Assembly: GCA_014381035.1 (NCBI GenBank)
Contig: JACMIS010000365.1
Location: forward strand, 1-13,404
DNA from: Armatimonadota bacterium
GTDB taxonomy: Bacteria; Armatimonadota; Armatimonadia; Armatimonadales; Armatimonadaceae
Direction: 5' to 3'
DNA: 13,404 nt
Shown here: positions 6,671-13,404 of the stretch, piece after piece
Layout: each line of letters starts with the position of its first letter
Numbering within the stretch: the first letter of the stretch is position 1
The notes under the pieces: model-generated
The model's input: only the letters and a program-made list of their open reading frames with translations
Told to the model about the DNA's origin: nothing
Databases searched by the model: none
Translations under genes and position numbers: made by a program

Positions 6671-7453
6671 ATGCAATACGAACAAGTTTATGGTGTTTTC
6701 AGCAGTATCGAGAACGCCGAGCGGGCGATTTCCGCACTCAAGGATCATGGGGCAAGCGGCAACGAAATCTCCGTCGTCCGTCGCTCGGACGGGAAAGGTT
6801 TGGCGGGTGTCGAAGAGGGCGGATCGCACGGCATCACGGTGACCACGGCGGAGGATGCGACTGCCGGTGCCCTCAAAGGCGGCGCGGCGGGAATCGCACT
6901 CGGCGTACTGGCTGGTGCGGTAATGCTGACTATCCCCGGCGTTGGTCCCATACTGGCGGCGGGTCCGTTGTGGGCGGCATTCGGAGCAGCGGCAGCCGCT
7001 GGCGCGGCGGGTGCCGCTCTGGGGGGTGTCGTCGGTTATTTAGTGGATCAGGGAGTTCCCTCGGACAAAGCGCATGTCTATGCCGGAGCGATCCATCGCG
7101 GCGATGTATTGGTATCCGTCCGCTCCAACCACATGATGGCGGGGGAAGCCGCGCTTCTTTTCGAAAAATATGGCGCAGAAGAAATCGGGCAGCACACCAT
7201 TGGAGAACTGATGGACGGGGCGAACGAACCGCCTATAGTCGATCTCGCGACCGAGGAACATGACAGAGCAACGCAAGCGATGGAACACCCCGCGCAAGCG
7301 AACCCTGCCGTTGTCGCGTACGCCATCCCGATACAGGATGCGTTGACTCAGGACGCGCTCGCGGAAGAGGCACGCCATCCCGATGCAACCCCGGTAATAC
7401 TTTCCCCGATCACGCCGTCAATGCCAGCGATGCCTGGTCCTATCGGGCGGTAA
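6671..7453 (+). CDS. General stress protein with YflT-like domain and glycine-zipper core
   Basis: A 260-residue protein. Residues 5-37 (VYGVFSSIENAERAISALKDHG...EISVV) match the general stress protein 17M/YflT-like fold, a small alpha/beta domain. Residues 67-125 are a long Gly/Ala-rich hydrophobic segment (GAAGIALGVLAGAVML, AAFGAAAAAGAAGAALGGVVGYL) of glycine-zipper type that could insert in or associate with the membrane. A second small alpha/beta part follows (HVYAGAIHRGDVLVSV, 135-150), then a Pro/Ala-rich, probably disordered tail. The ATG at 6671 is chosen because AGGAG lies 10 nt upstream; a GTG 30 bases earlier would overlap that site. The family is stress-induced in Firmicutes; the molecular role is unknown. 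It forms its own unit, ended by the terminator at 7595-7630. Confidence 0.82.
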   Translation: MQYEQVYGVFSSIENAERAISALKDHGASGNEISVVRRSDGKGLAGVEEGGSHGITVTTAEDATAGALKGGAAGIALGVLAGAVMLTIPGVGPILAAGPLWAAFGAAAAAGAAGAALGGVVGYLVDQGVPSDKAHVYAGAIHRGDVLVSVRSNHMMAGEAALLFEKYGAEEIGQHTIGELMDGANEPPIVDLATEEHDRATQAMEHPAQANPAVVAYAIPIQDALTQDALAEEARHPDATPVILSPITPSMPAMPGPIGR

Positions 7454-7594
7454 AATGAGTTCGCCCGGTCGATTGATGACTAATCAGAAATGTCGGCGTC
7501 ACTGTGCCCCCGAACCGGCGACTGTGCTCTGTTGGGAACACCTCTGGCGTCGATGGGGCTTATACGACGCAAAAAACACGCGGCGTGAGGAATA

Positions 7595-7630
7595 CCCGGC
7601 GTACCTTATATTGCGCCGGGGTTTTTATTT
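7595..7630 (+). terminator. Intrinsic terminator after the stress-protein gene
   Basis: CCCGGCG (7595-7601) pairs with CGCCGGG (7614-7620) across a 12-nt loop, followed by GTTTTTATTT. It ends the upstream transcript after a 3' region of about 140 nt (7454-7594) in which I recognise no gene or RNA. A promoter follows only 10 bp later, so this is not an attenuator of the reductase gene. Confidence 0.88.
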
Positions 7631-7640
7631 GATTCCGCGT

Positions 7641-7670
7641 TTGACACTCGTTTTTGTGCCGTGGTAAACT
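7641..7670 (+). promoter_or_regulatory. Sigma70-type promoter of the nitrite/sulfite reductase gene
   Basis: A perfect -35 TTGACA (7641-7646) and a -10 TAAACT (7665-7670) are separated by 18 bp, directly after the previous terminator and about 60 bp before the reductase start. No obvious operator palindrome is seen in the leader. Confidence 0.7.
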
Positions 7671-7732
7671 AATCTTATATATCCTACTATTGCAGTATAT
7701 TCTATCGGGTTAGACGGGATTGGGCGGCACTC

Positions 7733-9355
7733 ATGAATAAAGTCGAAAAGATCAAGCAAGATAAAGACGGTTTGGACGTGTGGGAAGACGTACTGCGGTA
7801 CGCACAGACCGGCTTTGGTAGCATCGCGGAAGAGGATTTCGTTCGAATGCGCTGGTACGGGATTTACCAGCAGCGACCGAACGAAGGACACTTCATGATG
7901 CGGATCAAACTGCCTGGCGGGATCGTTACGGTCGCACAGATGCGCGAGATAGCTGCGATTACCGAGCAGTACGCCCGTGGAATCGCGGATGTCACCACCC
8001 GGCAGACGTTCCAGTGGCACTGGTTGACCATCGCCGACTTCCCGGACATTGTCGCCCGACTGGAAGCCGTCGGCATTTCGTCCTCGGGGGCATGCGGCGA
8101 TATTCCGCGTAACGTCGTTTCCTGCCCGGTATCGGGCATCCATCCCGACGAACTGTTTGATGCCCGACCCACTGTGCGAGCCATCCATGAAGCGTTGCTC
8201 GACAAAAAAGAGTTCTCGAACCTGCCGCGCAAGTACAAACTGTCCGTCGGCACCGACCCCGAGCAGTGTGTCCAGCCGGAAATCCACGACTTCTCGCTTG
8301 TCGGCGCAAAGGACCCTAAGAGCGGACAACTCGGCTTCGGCTTACGCGTCGGCGGGGGACTTTCCACACAGCCGCACTTCGGGCAATGGGTGGACGCGTT
8401 CTTCCTGTCGGAGCAAGCGGTGGACGCCGCCCGCGCCGTGACCGGAATCTTCCGCGACTTCGGCTACCGCGAGAAGCGGACGCACGCACGCCTCAAATAC
8501 CTGATGGCGGACTGGGGCGCGGCAACGTTCCGCGAGAAACTGGTCGAGTACCTCGGCTATAATCCCATCGCGGGTGTGGACGACACCGAACCGGTGAACG
8601 CCTACCGCGACCATGTCGGAGTGCATCCGCAAAAGCAAGCGGGTCTGAACTGGGTCGGATTGTCGGTGCTGACCGGACGCGTGACCGGTGCCCAACTCAC
8701 GCAACTCGCCGACATCGCGGAAAAGTTCGGTGACGGCGAGGTCCGCCTGACGCATATGCAGAATGTTCTCATGCCGGGCATCCCCGACGCAAACCTGCCG
8801 TCCGCGCTCGAAGCGTTAAAGGAAGCCGGTTTCGTCTGGGAAGCGCACTCCGTACGGCGCGGCGCGATTGCCTGCACCGGAAACGAGTTCTGCAACCTCG
8901 CGATTACCGAGACCAAAGGGCGGATGATCCAGATCGTCACGCACCTGGAAAACCGCGTGAAATTCGACCGTAACCTGCGCATCAACATGACCGGATGCCC
9001 GAACTCCTGCGCCCAGCACAGCGTCGGCGACATCGGTTTGCAAGGCTGCAAAGCCCGCCTCGAAGACGGTTCGCAGGTGGAAGCCTACGACATTCACCTG
9101 GGCGGCGCACTCGGCAAGAATCGCTCGTTCACGCACGCGATCCACCGAAAAGTGCCTGCGGAGAAGGTGCCACTCGCACTGGAGAACCTGCTGACGGCGT
9201 TCAACACCACGAACGAAGGGGGCGAGGAGTTCAACACGTGGATCAAGCGTCACTCGGACACCGAACTGGATTCATTCCTCGCGGTAGAAACCATCATCGG
9301 CGCACCGGATACGAAGGCGGTTCATACCAAGGATAGCGAACTGTTTACAGAATAA
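7733..9355 (+). CDS. Ferredoxin-type nitrite/sulfite reductase (siroheme, [4Fe-4S])
   Basis: A 540-residue monomeric reductase of the NirA/Sir family, normal length, with the duplicated ferredoxin-like plus siroheme-binding halves. The cluster/siroheme cysteines are complete: CTGNEFC (C381, C387) and CPNSC (C422, C426). The anion-pocket basic residues are in place: R90 (TTRQ), R126 (IPRN), and K167 and K169 (RKYK). It performs six-electron reduction of nitrite to ammonia or sulfite to sulfide in the cytoplasm, with ferredoxin as likely donor. The GACGDIPRN stretch (119-127) with Cys121 resembles sulfite reductases more than the GMDNVRN of plant-type nitrite reductases, but the two are hard to separate by eye. 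The gene stands alone, with no nitrate transporter, nitrate reductase or cys genes in the window. GGGCGG precedes the ATG by 5 nt, a weak ribosome site. Confidence 0.93.
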   Translation: MNKVEKIKQDKDGLDVWEDVLRYAQTGFGSIAEEDFVRMRWYGIYQQRPNEGHFMMRIKLPGGIVTVAQMREIAAITEQYARGIADVTTRQTFQWHWLTIADFPDIVARLEAVGISSSGACGDIPRNVVSCPVSGIHPDELFDARPTVRAIHEALLDKKEFSNLPRKYKLSVGTDPEQCVQPEIHDFSLVGAKDPKSGQLGFGLRVGGGLSTQPHFGQWVDAFFLSEQAVDAARAVTGIFRDFGYREKRTHARLKYLMADWGAATFREKLVEYLGYNPIAGVDDTEPVNAYRDHVGVHPQKQAGLNWVGLSVLTGRVTGAQLTQLADIAEKFGDGEVRLTHMQNVLMPGIPDANLPSALEALKEAGFVWEAHSVRRGAIACTGNEFCNLAITETKGRMIQIVTHLENRVKFDRNLRINMTGCPNSCAQHSVGDIGLQGCKARLEDGSQVEAYDIHLGGALGKNRSFTHAIHRKVPAEKVPLALENLLTAFNTTNEGGEEFNTWIKRHSDTELDSFLAVETIIGAPDTKAVHTKDSELFTE

Positions 9356-9365
9356 TCTATTACTT

Positions 9366-9477
9366 GAGGTAGTTTCAAAAATCCATCATGCGTTCGCTTC
9401 CAGCAAGAAAACCAGTCGGTTCTCCGAGACGGCAGCGACCAACTGCCCAGAACTTATGCCATTTTTGAAACTACCTC
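9366..9477. mobile_element. 112-bp MITE-like element with 17-bp perfect terminal inverted repeats
   Basis: GAGGTAGTTTCAAAAAT (9366-9382) and its exact reverse complement (9461-9477) enclose 78 bp without a credible gene. A third copy of the same end, one base different, lies at 12884-12900. The right repeat contains the stop codon of the histidine kinase. No target-site duplication is visible. The size and repeat pattern fit a non-autonomous transposable element, or the two ends of a decayed IS; as the only structure between two convergent genes it may also act as a transcript hairpin. Confidence 0.65.
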
Positions 9478-11906
9478 GAAGGAATCCATTTTTCGAGCAT
9501 TGCCCGAAGGATATCGGATTTCAGCGGTTTGCTCATATAATCGTCCATACCAGACTCAAGGCATACCGTATCTTCGCCCGCTAAGGCATTGGCAGTCAGC
9601 GCGATTATCGGAATATGTCGACTGTTGTTGCTCTTCTCCGTGATCCGGATAGCTACCGTTGCCTCTAAACCATCCATTTTCGGCATCTGGCAATCCATCA
9701 AAATCACGTCATACCGCATTCGATTCAGGGCAGCAAGTGCTTCCAACCCGTTCTCGACTATGTCAGCCTGATACCCTAAACGTTCGATCTGCAAACGAGC
9801 AACCTTCTGGTTGACGGAATTGTCTTCGGCAATGAGGATATGCCCTTTCACCGAATTCGTCTCCGGAGGGGGAAGGAGTGCAGTCGTTGCAGTTGCGTCT
9901 GGCAAGATGGTGGCATCGGAAATATGATCCTGCAATGTACTGAGCAGAAGGGTGTGCAAGTGCGCCATTCGGACTGGCTTAGGCACATAGGCATTGATTT
10001 TTATACTATCTGCTCGTTCCCGATGACCACGTTGACTATAGGATGTGAGCATCACCAAAGGCAGTTCACTTGCTTCATCATCCGTACGAATCCTTTGTGC
10101 GAGTTCAAATCCATCCATCTCGGGCATCTGAAAGTCCAGGATTGCAATGTCGTAAGCAATCCCCAACTTAACAGCCGATTTCAACATACGAAGTGCCGTC
10201 CGACCGTTTTCGGCAAGATCCGGTTGCATCCCCCACACGGTCATTTGATGAAATAAGATGCGGCGGTTGGTCGAATTATCGTCTACAATCAGAACGCGTT
10301 TACCTTTCAACGTGCTGGATTCAAAGGATTCTCCCTTTTCTGGCAAATATCCGTCGATGGTATAGATGCGGTTCTGTTCGGCTGCAATGCCCAGACACAC
10401 AGTGAACCAGAACCGGGTTCCCTTACCTATATCACTTTGGACGCCAATATCTCCCCCCATCATTCGACACAGTTGCTGGGAGATAGCGAGACCGAGACCA
10501 GTACCGCCGTACTTGCGAGTGGTGGAGGCATCAACCTGTGAAAAACTCTGAAATAACCCGGCTTGAGCAACCAAAGGTATACCGATCCCCGTATCTGTGA
10601 CAGAACAATCTAGTAGCATCGTTCCAAGCTTACCGATATTTTTGTCGACTCCCTGCTTGATCTCAACAACCACCTCACCGGTTTCGGTGAATTTGATCGC
10701 ATTGCCGATAAGGTTGGTGAGAATCTGTCGTATACGACCTGGGTCTCCCTGAACTCTATCGGGAATTTGACTATCTACGGTGAGAATCAGTTCCAACCCC
10801 TTCTTTTCTGCTCGCTCGGCAAGAAGCTCCAACACTTCCTCGATTGTCCGTCGAAGTGGGAAGAAGATCGATTCCAGTTCAAGCTTCCCTGCCTCGATCT
10901 TAGAAAGATCCAGAATATCGTTGATAATTGTCAGTAGTGCCTCTCCAGAGTGATGGACCGTCTCGGCGAAATCACGCTGTTCAGGGCGAAGATCTGTGCC
11001 AAGCAAAAGCTCTGTCATACCGAGTACTCCATTCATCGGGGTGCGAATTTCATGACTCATGTTAGCCAGAAATTGCGACTTGGCATTCGTTGCGGCAATC
11101 GCAATGTCACGTGCCTCAGCGATTGCCAAACTCTGGGTTTCTACCTGATGCAGTGCTTCTTCCAACTCGTGCGTACGCTCACGAACCCGCTCTTCGAGTT
11201 GGTCGTTTGCCTTACGGAGCTCGACTGCCCCAACATGGATTTTGAGAACAGTCGCTTCGACAAGCGTATTTGTCTCCTCCAGGTCCACCTGTCTCGCCGA
11301 TATACCCCGCATCTCGATAACGCTTCGAGTGCAGGACCAGATGAGGAAAACCGTTTCGAACACTACCCAACCGGTATGTTCTGCCCATCGCCACGTCGCT
11401 CCAGTGGCGACTCCATATACGGAATCCGGCACAAGAGCACCACGTAATATGTGATCGAGGGCGGTGACTATCGACGCCGTTACCAAGACACGCCAGTCTC
11501 GATAAAACGCTAGAAAAGCCAGCGATCCGAAAATATGAAAATGAGTTTCAATGCGCCCTCCGCAGACATGGATCAAAAGGGCAGACATCAACATTTGCCC
11601 GATTGCGACAGCATGTCGGGTACTAACTTTTCCCGCATGCGATAAAACAAGAAACACTGGCAAGCTAATAATCGTCGCTCCCAGACTGATGGCGGCAATG
11701 AGGTGTGGATGTATAGCACTCTCCGCTCCTATCCAGGTACGCGGTGAAATCACATACGCTATTATTATCGCAGCGAACCACTCCAAAACTAGCAGGAAGG
11801 CAAACATACGGTCGGTAGATACAAATATCGCATACTGATGTTTTTCAAATACATCTTGTATGCGAGCATTCAAAGCTTGATTCTGTAAGGGAGTGGATTT
11901 TTTCAT
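9471..11906 (-). CDS. Hybrid sensor histidine kinase with two receiver domains
   Basis: An 811-residue inner-membrane sensor. Residues 35-195 hold several membrane segments with a conserved block [11 protein letters not shown]...FYRDWRV...DHILRG (about 116-156) known from other hybrid kinases but without an assigned ligand; its His/Asp cluster (H122, H124, D137, D151, H152) could bind metal or haem (inference). A coiled coil at about 205-270 leads to the HisKA domain, SHEIRTP with phospho-acceptor H285. The HATPase domain has NLIGNAIKF (N402), DTGIG (438-442) and GGTGLGL (467-473). Receiver 1 (about 536-658) has D591 and K643; receiver 2 (about 688-810) has D738 and K793. No HPt or output domain is seen, so phosphotransfer must go to another protein. 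It starts 4 nt after the RedB-like gene. Its last codons and stop lie in a mobile-element repeat. The gene is AT-richer than its neighbours (27-28 of 60 G+C in sampled lines versus 41 of 60 in the reductase). Confidence 0.95.
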   Translation of the reverse strand: MKKSTPLQNQALNARIQDVFEKHQYAIFVSTDRMFAFLLVLEWFAAIIIAYVISPRTWIGAESAIHPHLIAAISLGATIISLPVFLVLSHAGKVSTRHAVAIGQMLMSALLIHVCGGRIETHFHIFGSLAFLAFYRDWRVLVTASIVTALDHILRGALVPDSVYGVATGATWRWAEHTGWVVFETVFLIWSCTRSVIEMRGISARQVDLEETNTLVEATVLKIHVGAVELRKANDQLEERVRERTHELEEALHQVETQSLAIAEARDIAIAATNAKSQFLANMSHEIRTPMNGVLGMTELLLGTDLRPEQRDFAETVHHSGEALLTIINDILDLSKIEAGKLELESIFFPLRRTIEEVLELLAERAEKKGLELILTVDSQIPDRVQGDPGRIRQILTNLIGNAIKFTETGEVVVEIKQGVDKNIGKLGTMLLDCSVTDTGIGIPLVAQAGLFQSFSQVDASTTRKYGGTGLGLAISQQLCRMMGGDIGVQSDIGKGTRFWFTVCLGIAAEQNRIYTIDGYLPEKGESFESSTLKGKRVLIVDDNSTNRRILFHQMTVWGMQPDLAENGRTALRMLKSAVKLGIAYDIAILDFQMPEMDGFELAQRIRTDDEASELPLVMLTSYSQRGHRERADSIKINAYVPKPVRMAHLHTLLLSTLQDHISDATILPDATATTALLPPPETNSVKGHILIAEDNSVNQKVARLQIERLGYQADIVENGLEALAALNRMRYDVILMDCQMPKMDGLEATVAIRITEKSNNSRHIPIIALTANALAGEDTVCLESGMDDYMSKPLKSDILRAMLEKWIPSR

Positions 11907-11910
11907 GATG

Positions 11911-12522
11911 CTATTTCCCCGAATGTTGCGCTACAAGGGTCTTTAGCGGACAGCCAAAAACGGCAGTGTGGTTCGTCCGGACAGTACCACCCTCAATTAG
12001 AGTGCCCAGGGCTGTCTGTCCCACATTATCGCCCTCATGCCCGCGCCCTCCTGTGATTCCTCCCGAAAATCTCTCTCTCCCATCAGTACCAAAAAGGAAA
12101 CAGTGACCGGATGTTTCCGCCCCGAGATATTCTGACTCTGCACCACCAAAATCACGCTTTACCTTCACACCAGGAATTGCCGCTGCAGTATGCCATAGTG
12201 CGCCTTGTTCCCAATGGGGCGGTGTGCCGTCCGGGACAACAAATAAGACGATTGTTCGAACCCGTCCAGGAAATTGTGTGAGCAAGCGGGACAATTCTGT
12301 GAGTGTGGCACGGCTACACGGACACTGAGGATGAAGAGATACAACCAGAGTCGGCATCGCCGCCATTTCTCGGAGGGGCATTTGTTGCGTCCGATTATCT
12401 GGTCGGACACTTAGAGGTCCCGGGGTTACATCAAATGCGATTAACCACAAGAAACTTCCCACGGTAATTATTAGCCACGTTGCAATTCCCCAAATGAGGA
12501 AAGATGGTTTTACATATTGCAT
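11911..12522 (-). CDS. RedB-like membrane-anchored thioredoxin-fold protein
   Basis: A 203-residue protein with one N-terminal transmembrane segment (about 8-30) and then a thioredoxin-like domain. [11 protein letters not shown] (64-74) places C67 and C69 as a CxC pair where thioredoxins have CxxC. HCFLF (140-144), [16 protein letters not shown] (151-166) and the C-terminal VFGCPL (C191) match proteins annotated as RedB, often encoded next to hybrid histidine kinases of the type found here. It probably works on the outer face of the membrane as a redox or thiol sensor or accessory for the kinase; this is inferred from the neighbourhood and the cysteines. An in-frame TAG just upstream fixes the start at 12522 or later. 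No Shine-Dalgarno is adjacent; an AAGGAGG about 40 nt upstream is too far to serve it. First gene of a two-gene operon. Confidence 0.8.
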   Translation of the reverse strand: MQYVKPSFLIWGIATWLIITVGSFLWLIAFDVTPGPLSVRPDNRTQQMPLREMAAMPTLVVSLHPQCPCSRATLTELSRLLTQFPGRVRTIVLFVVPDGTPPHWEQGALWHTAAAIPGVKVKRDFGGAESEYLGAETSGHCFLFGTDGRERFSGGITGGRGHEGDNVGQTALGTLIEGGTVRTNHTAVFGCPLKTLVAQHSGK

Positions 12523-12667
12523 ATTCTATATTTCACTCTGGCATTTATATTGACTGTTTCAATCCTCCTTCACTATCGTTAAAAGCCCATTAAACAGGAA
12601 CAAAACATACTTAATAATTCACCTTACGCGGTCATTAATGATAGGATCAAGTCTGTAATTTTGTGGG

Positions 12668-12883
12668 TTAGTTCTTGCCCTCACTCGCTTCGTTCATTGC
12701 AGCAAGCGGTTCCATGTCCAGATACCGTTTCAAAGCCCATTCCTCGGTCACCCGCAACACGACTGCCGTGCAAAGATTCGCCGCACTGGTTTCGTTCGGA
12801 AATATTCCAACCACCCGCGTCCGTCGTTTCACTTCGCCGAAAAGCCGCTCCAATCCATTGGTCGTTCAACGGGTTTGAAAGGC
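12668..12883 (-). pseudogene. IS256-family (mutator) transposase, C-terminal remnant
   Basis: Read on the minus strand, 12883 to 12668 gives AFQTR, a TGA stop (12866-12868), then TTNGLERLFGEVKRRTRVVG and IFPNE, and a tail ending in LKRYLDM... These are the hallmark C-terminal residues of IS256-family transposases (TTN..ER...E.KRRTRV.G.FP). Only about 70 of roughly 400 residues remain, the DDE catalytic part is missing, and the in-frame stop kills the reading frame even in the remnant. A CGA-to-TGA change would explain the stop. It abuts the repeat at 12884-12900, so it looks like an internally deleted or interrupted IS. Confidence 0.8.
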
Positions 12884-12900
12884 ATTTTTGAAATTACCTC
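12884..12900. repeat. Isolated copy of the MITE terminal repeat
   Basis: ATTTTTGAAATTACCTC matches the right arm of the element at 9461-9477 in 16 of 17 bases. No close inverted partner is found nearby. Its nearest inverted mate in the window is the left arm at 9366-9382, so the pair would bracket the RedB/kinase operon. Confidence 0.7.
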
Positions 12901-12910
12901 ACTTGTAATA

Positions 12911-12948
12911 AAAATGCTCTCCAGCGAATAGTCACTGGAGAGCATTTT
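12911..12948. terminator. Intrinsic terminator downstream of prcA
   Basis: AAAATGCTCTCCAG (12911-12924) pairs perfectly with 12935-12948 around a 10-nt loop. On the minus strand the stem runs into a T-rich tail (TTTTTATTA), about 80 nt past the prcA stop, which makes it the likely terminator of that gene. On the plus strand it is followed by a shorter T-rich stretch and could act in both directions. Confidence 0.85.
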
Positions 12949-13027
12949 CTTTTGCGTCAATCGTCGTGAGATGTCACCATGAATGCACGTGCGTAATAAA
13001 TGATGACGCTCGGTGGCTCATCCGCAT

Positions 13028-13404
13028 TTACCGATACTCGGAAAGCAACGGTTCTACCTCACCCGCTTCTAATAGGCGGAACTTGGATTCGCGACGCGTC
13101 GAGCGGGACAGTAGACCTGCTTCGACCGGTCCTCCCTTTGCGAGAAGGTCACGGATCGTCTGCGCCGGGTCGAGCGGCTTGTCGGATTCGCTCGATTCCT
13201 CGTCGCGATCCCGTTCGGTACGCTCTACTTCGGGCGCGAGTCGTGCCTTGCCGACTCCCCACGCCGTGATTGCGGCTTTGAGCGCGTCGGATATAGTCGC
13301 CGGTTTGGACTCGGTCAGAACCTTTTCCGCCTCCTCCTCCGCGTGGGGTGTCCCCGCCGCGACCGCGCCGCCGCTTTTTATCGCGAACTCTCCGTCGTAC
13401 CCTA
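13028..13404 (-). CDS. prcA: Bacterial 20S proteasome alpha subunit, C-terminal part (runs off right edge)
   Basis: An open frame enters from the right edge and stops at TAA 13028-13030, giving 124 residues. It aligns by eye with the C-terminal third of PrcA: YDGEFAIKSGGAVAAGT corresponds to YDGSIA...VVMGGTTEPI of the mycobacterial protein, ISDALKAAITAW to LTDALRIAVAAL, and VEAGLLSRSTRRESKFRLLE to LEVAVLDANRPRRAFRRI. Between the last two blocks lies a long charged, acidic insertion (about 40 residues, rich in Glu, Asp, Arg) that is longer than in the actinobacterial protein. PrcA forms the outer, non-catalytic rings of the proteasome core that receives substrates from an AAA ATPase. The start, and any prcB or pup neighbour, lie outside the window. 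Codon bias and GC are like the rest of the chromosome. The assignment is by remembered similarity, not a search. Confidence 0.75.
   Translation of the reverse strand, partial: GYDGEFAIKSGGAVAAGTPHAEEEAEKVLTESKPATISDALKAAITAWGVGKARLAPEVERTERDRDEESSESDKPLDPAQTIRDLLAKGGPVEAGLLSRSTRRESKFRLLEAGEVEPLLSEYR

Noticed and set aside
7454..7594. Possible riboswitch leader for the reductase, because a terminator hairpin follows
   Set aside because: A good -35/-10 pair lies after the terminator, so this RNA is the 3' end of the stress-gene transcript. I could match no SAM, cobalamin or molybdenum cofactor riboswitch core.
7455..7667. Plus-strand reading frame of 70 codons overlapping the terminator and promoter
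   Set aside because: It runs through a clear intrinsic terminator and the reductase promoter, has no ribosome site and no family resemblance.
9388..9468. Short plus-strand frame inside the MITE-like element (ATG, 26 codons)
   Set aside because: It is confined to the repeat element, is Arg/Pro rich and has no ribosome site; likely chance.
12540..12580. Strong AAGGAGG on the minus strand upstream of the RedB-like gene
   Set aside because: It lies about 40 nt from the start, with an in-frame TAG in between, and only trivial 3-6 codon frames follow it. An upstream N-terminal extension of RedB is therefore impossible and a leader peptide is unconvincing.
12660..12890. Overlapping plus-strand and second minus-strand frames over the transposase remnant
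   Set aside because: They are shadows of the IS256-type frame, which alone shows family motifs.
13000..13269. Plus-strand 89-codon frame at the right end
   Set aside because: It is antisense to the prcA frame, which has clear similarity and no stops across 124 codons.
1..13404. CRISPR arrays, tRNA or rRNA genes, prophage genes
   Set aside because: No regularly spaced repeats, no cloverleaf or conserved rRNA segments, and no phage structural or integrase motifs were seen.

Overview
The window looks like chromosomal DNA of a free-living, high-GC bacterium of the Armatimonadota (Capsulimonas-like). Two things point there. One is the prepilin-type protein at 4006-4914, whose N-terminus has the [16 protein letters not shown] signature that is very common in that phylum. 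The other is the tail of a bacterial 20S proteasome alpha subunit at the right edge, a gene otherwise mostly actinobacterial. The assignment is inference from gene content; no rRNA is present.

Layout, left to right. (1) 1-1111: an SDR oxidoreductase whose upstream region and first codons are mirrored in a 364-bp interrupted palindrome, so the window opens with the start of a second, divergent SDR copy. (2) 1406-6354: a carbohydrate block. A secreted aldose 1-epimerase (+) meets a secreted GH43 glycosidase (-) at a shared bidirectional terminator. Upstream of GH43 on the minus strand lie a DUF1559-type prepilin-like protein, a small lipoprotein and a LacI-family regulator. Two identical palindromic operators, 106 bp apart, lie upstream of the regulator. 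A plausible reading is a sugar-inducible system for arabinose- or xylose-containing polysaccharide. (3) 6671-7453: a YflT-like stress protein with a glycine-zipper core, closed by a clear intrinsic terminator. (4) 7733-9355: a siroheme/[4Fe-4S] nitrite/sulfite reductase behind its own sigma70-type promoter. (5) 9366-12900: an AT-richer segment with a RedB-like thioredoxin-fold membrane protein and a large hybrid histidine kinase in a tight operon. It is bordered by related 17-bp inverted repeats, with a 112-bp MITE-like element at one end and an IS256-family transposase remnant at the other. (6) 13028-13404: the C-terminus of prcA running off the right edge, with its terminator at 12911-12948.

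The most notable items are the head-to-head SDR palindrome with only silent codon differences, the paired LacI operators, the repeat-bounded RedB/histidine-kinase module whose kinase stop codon lies inside a small mobile element, and the partial proteasome gene.
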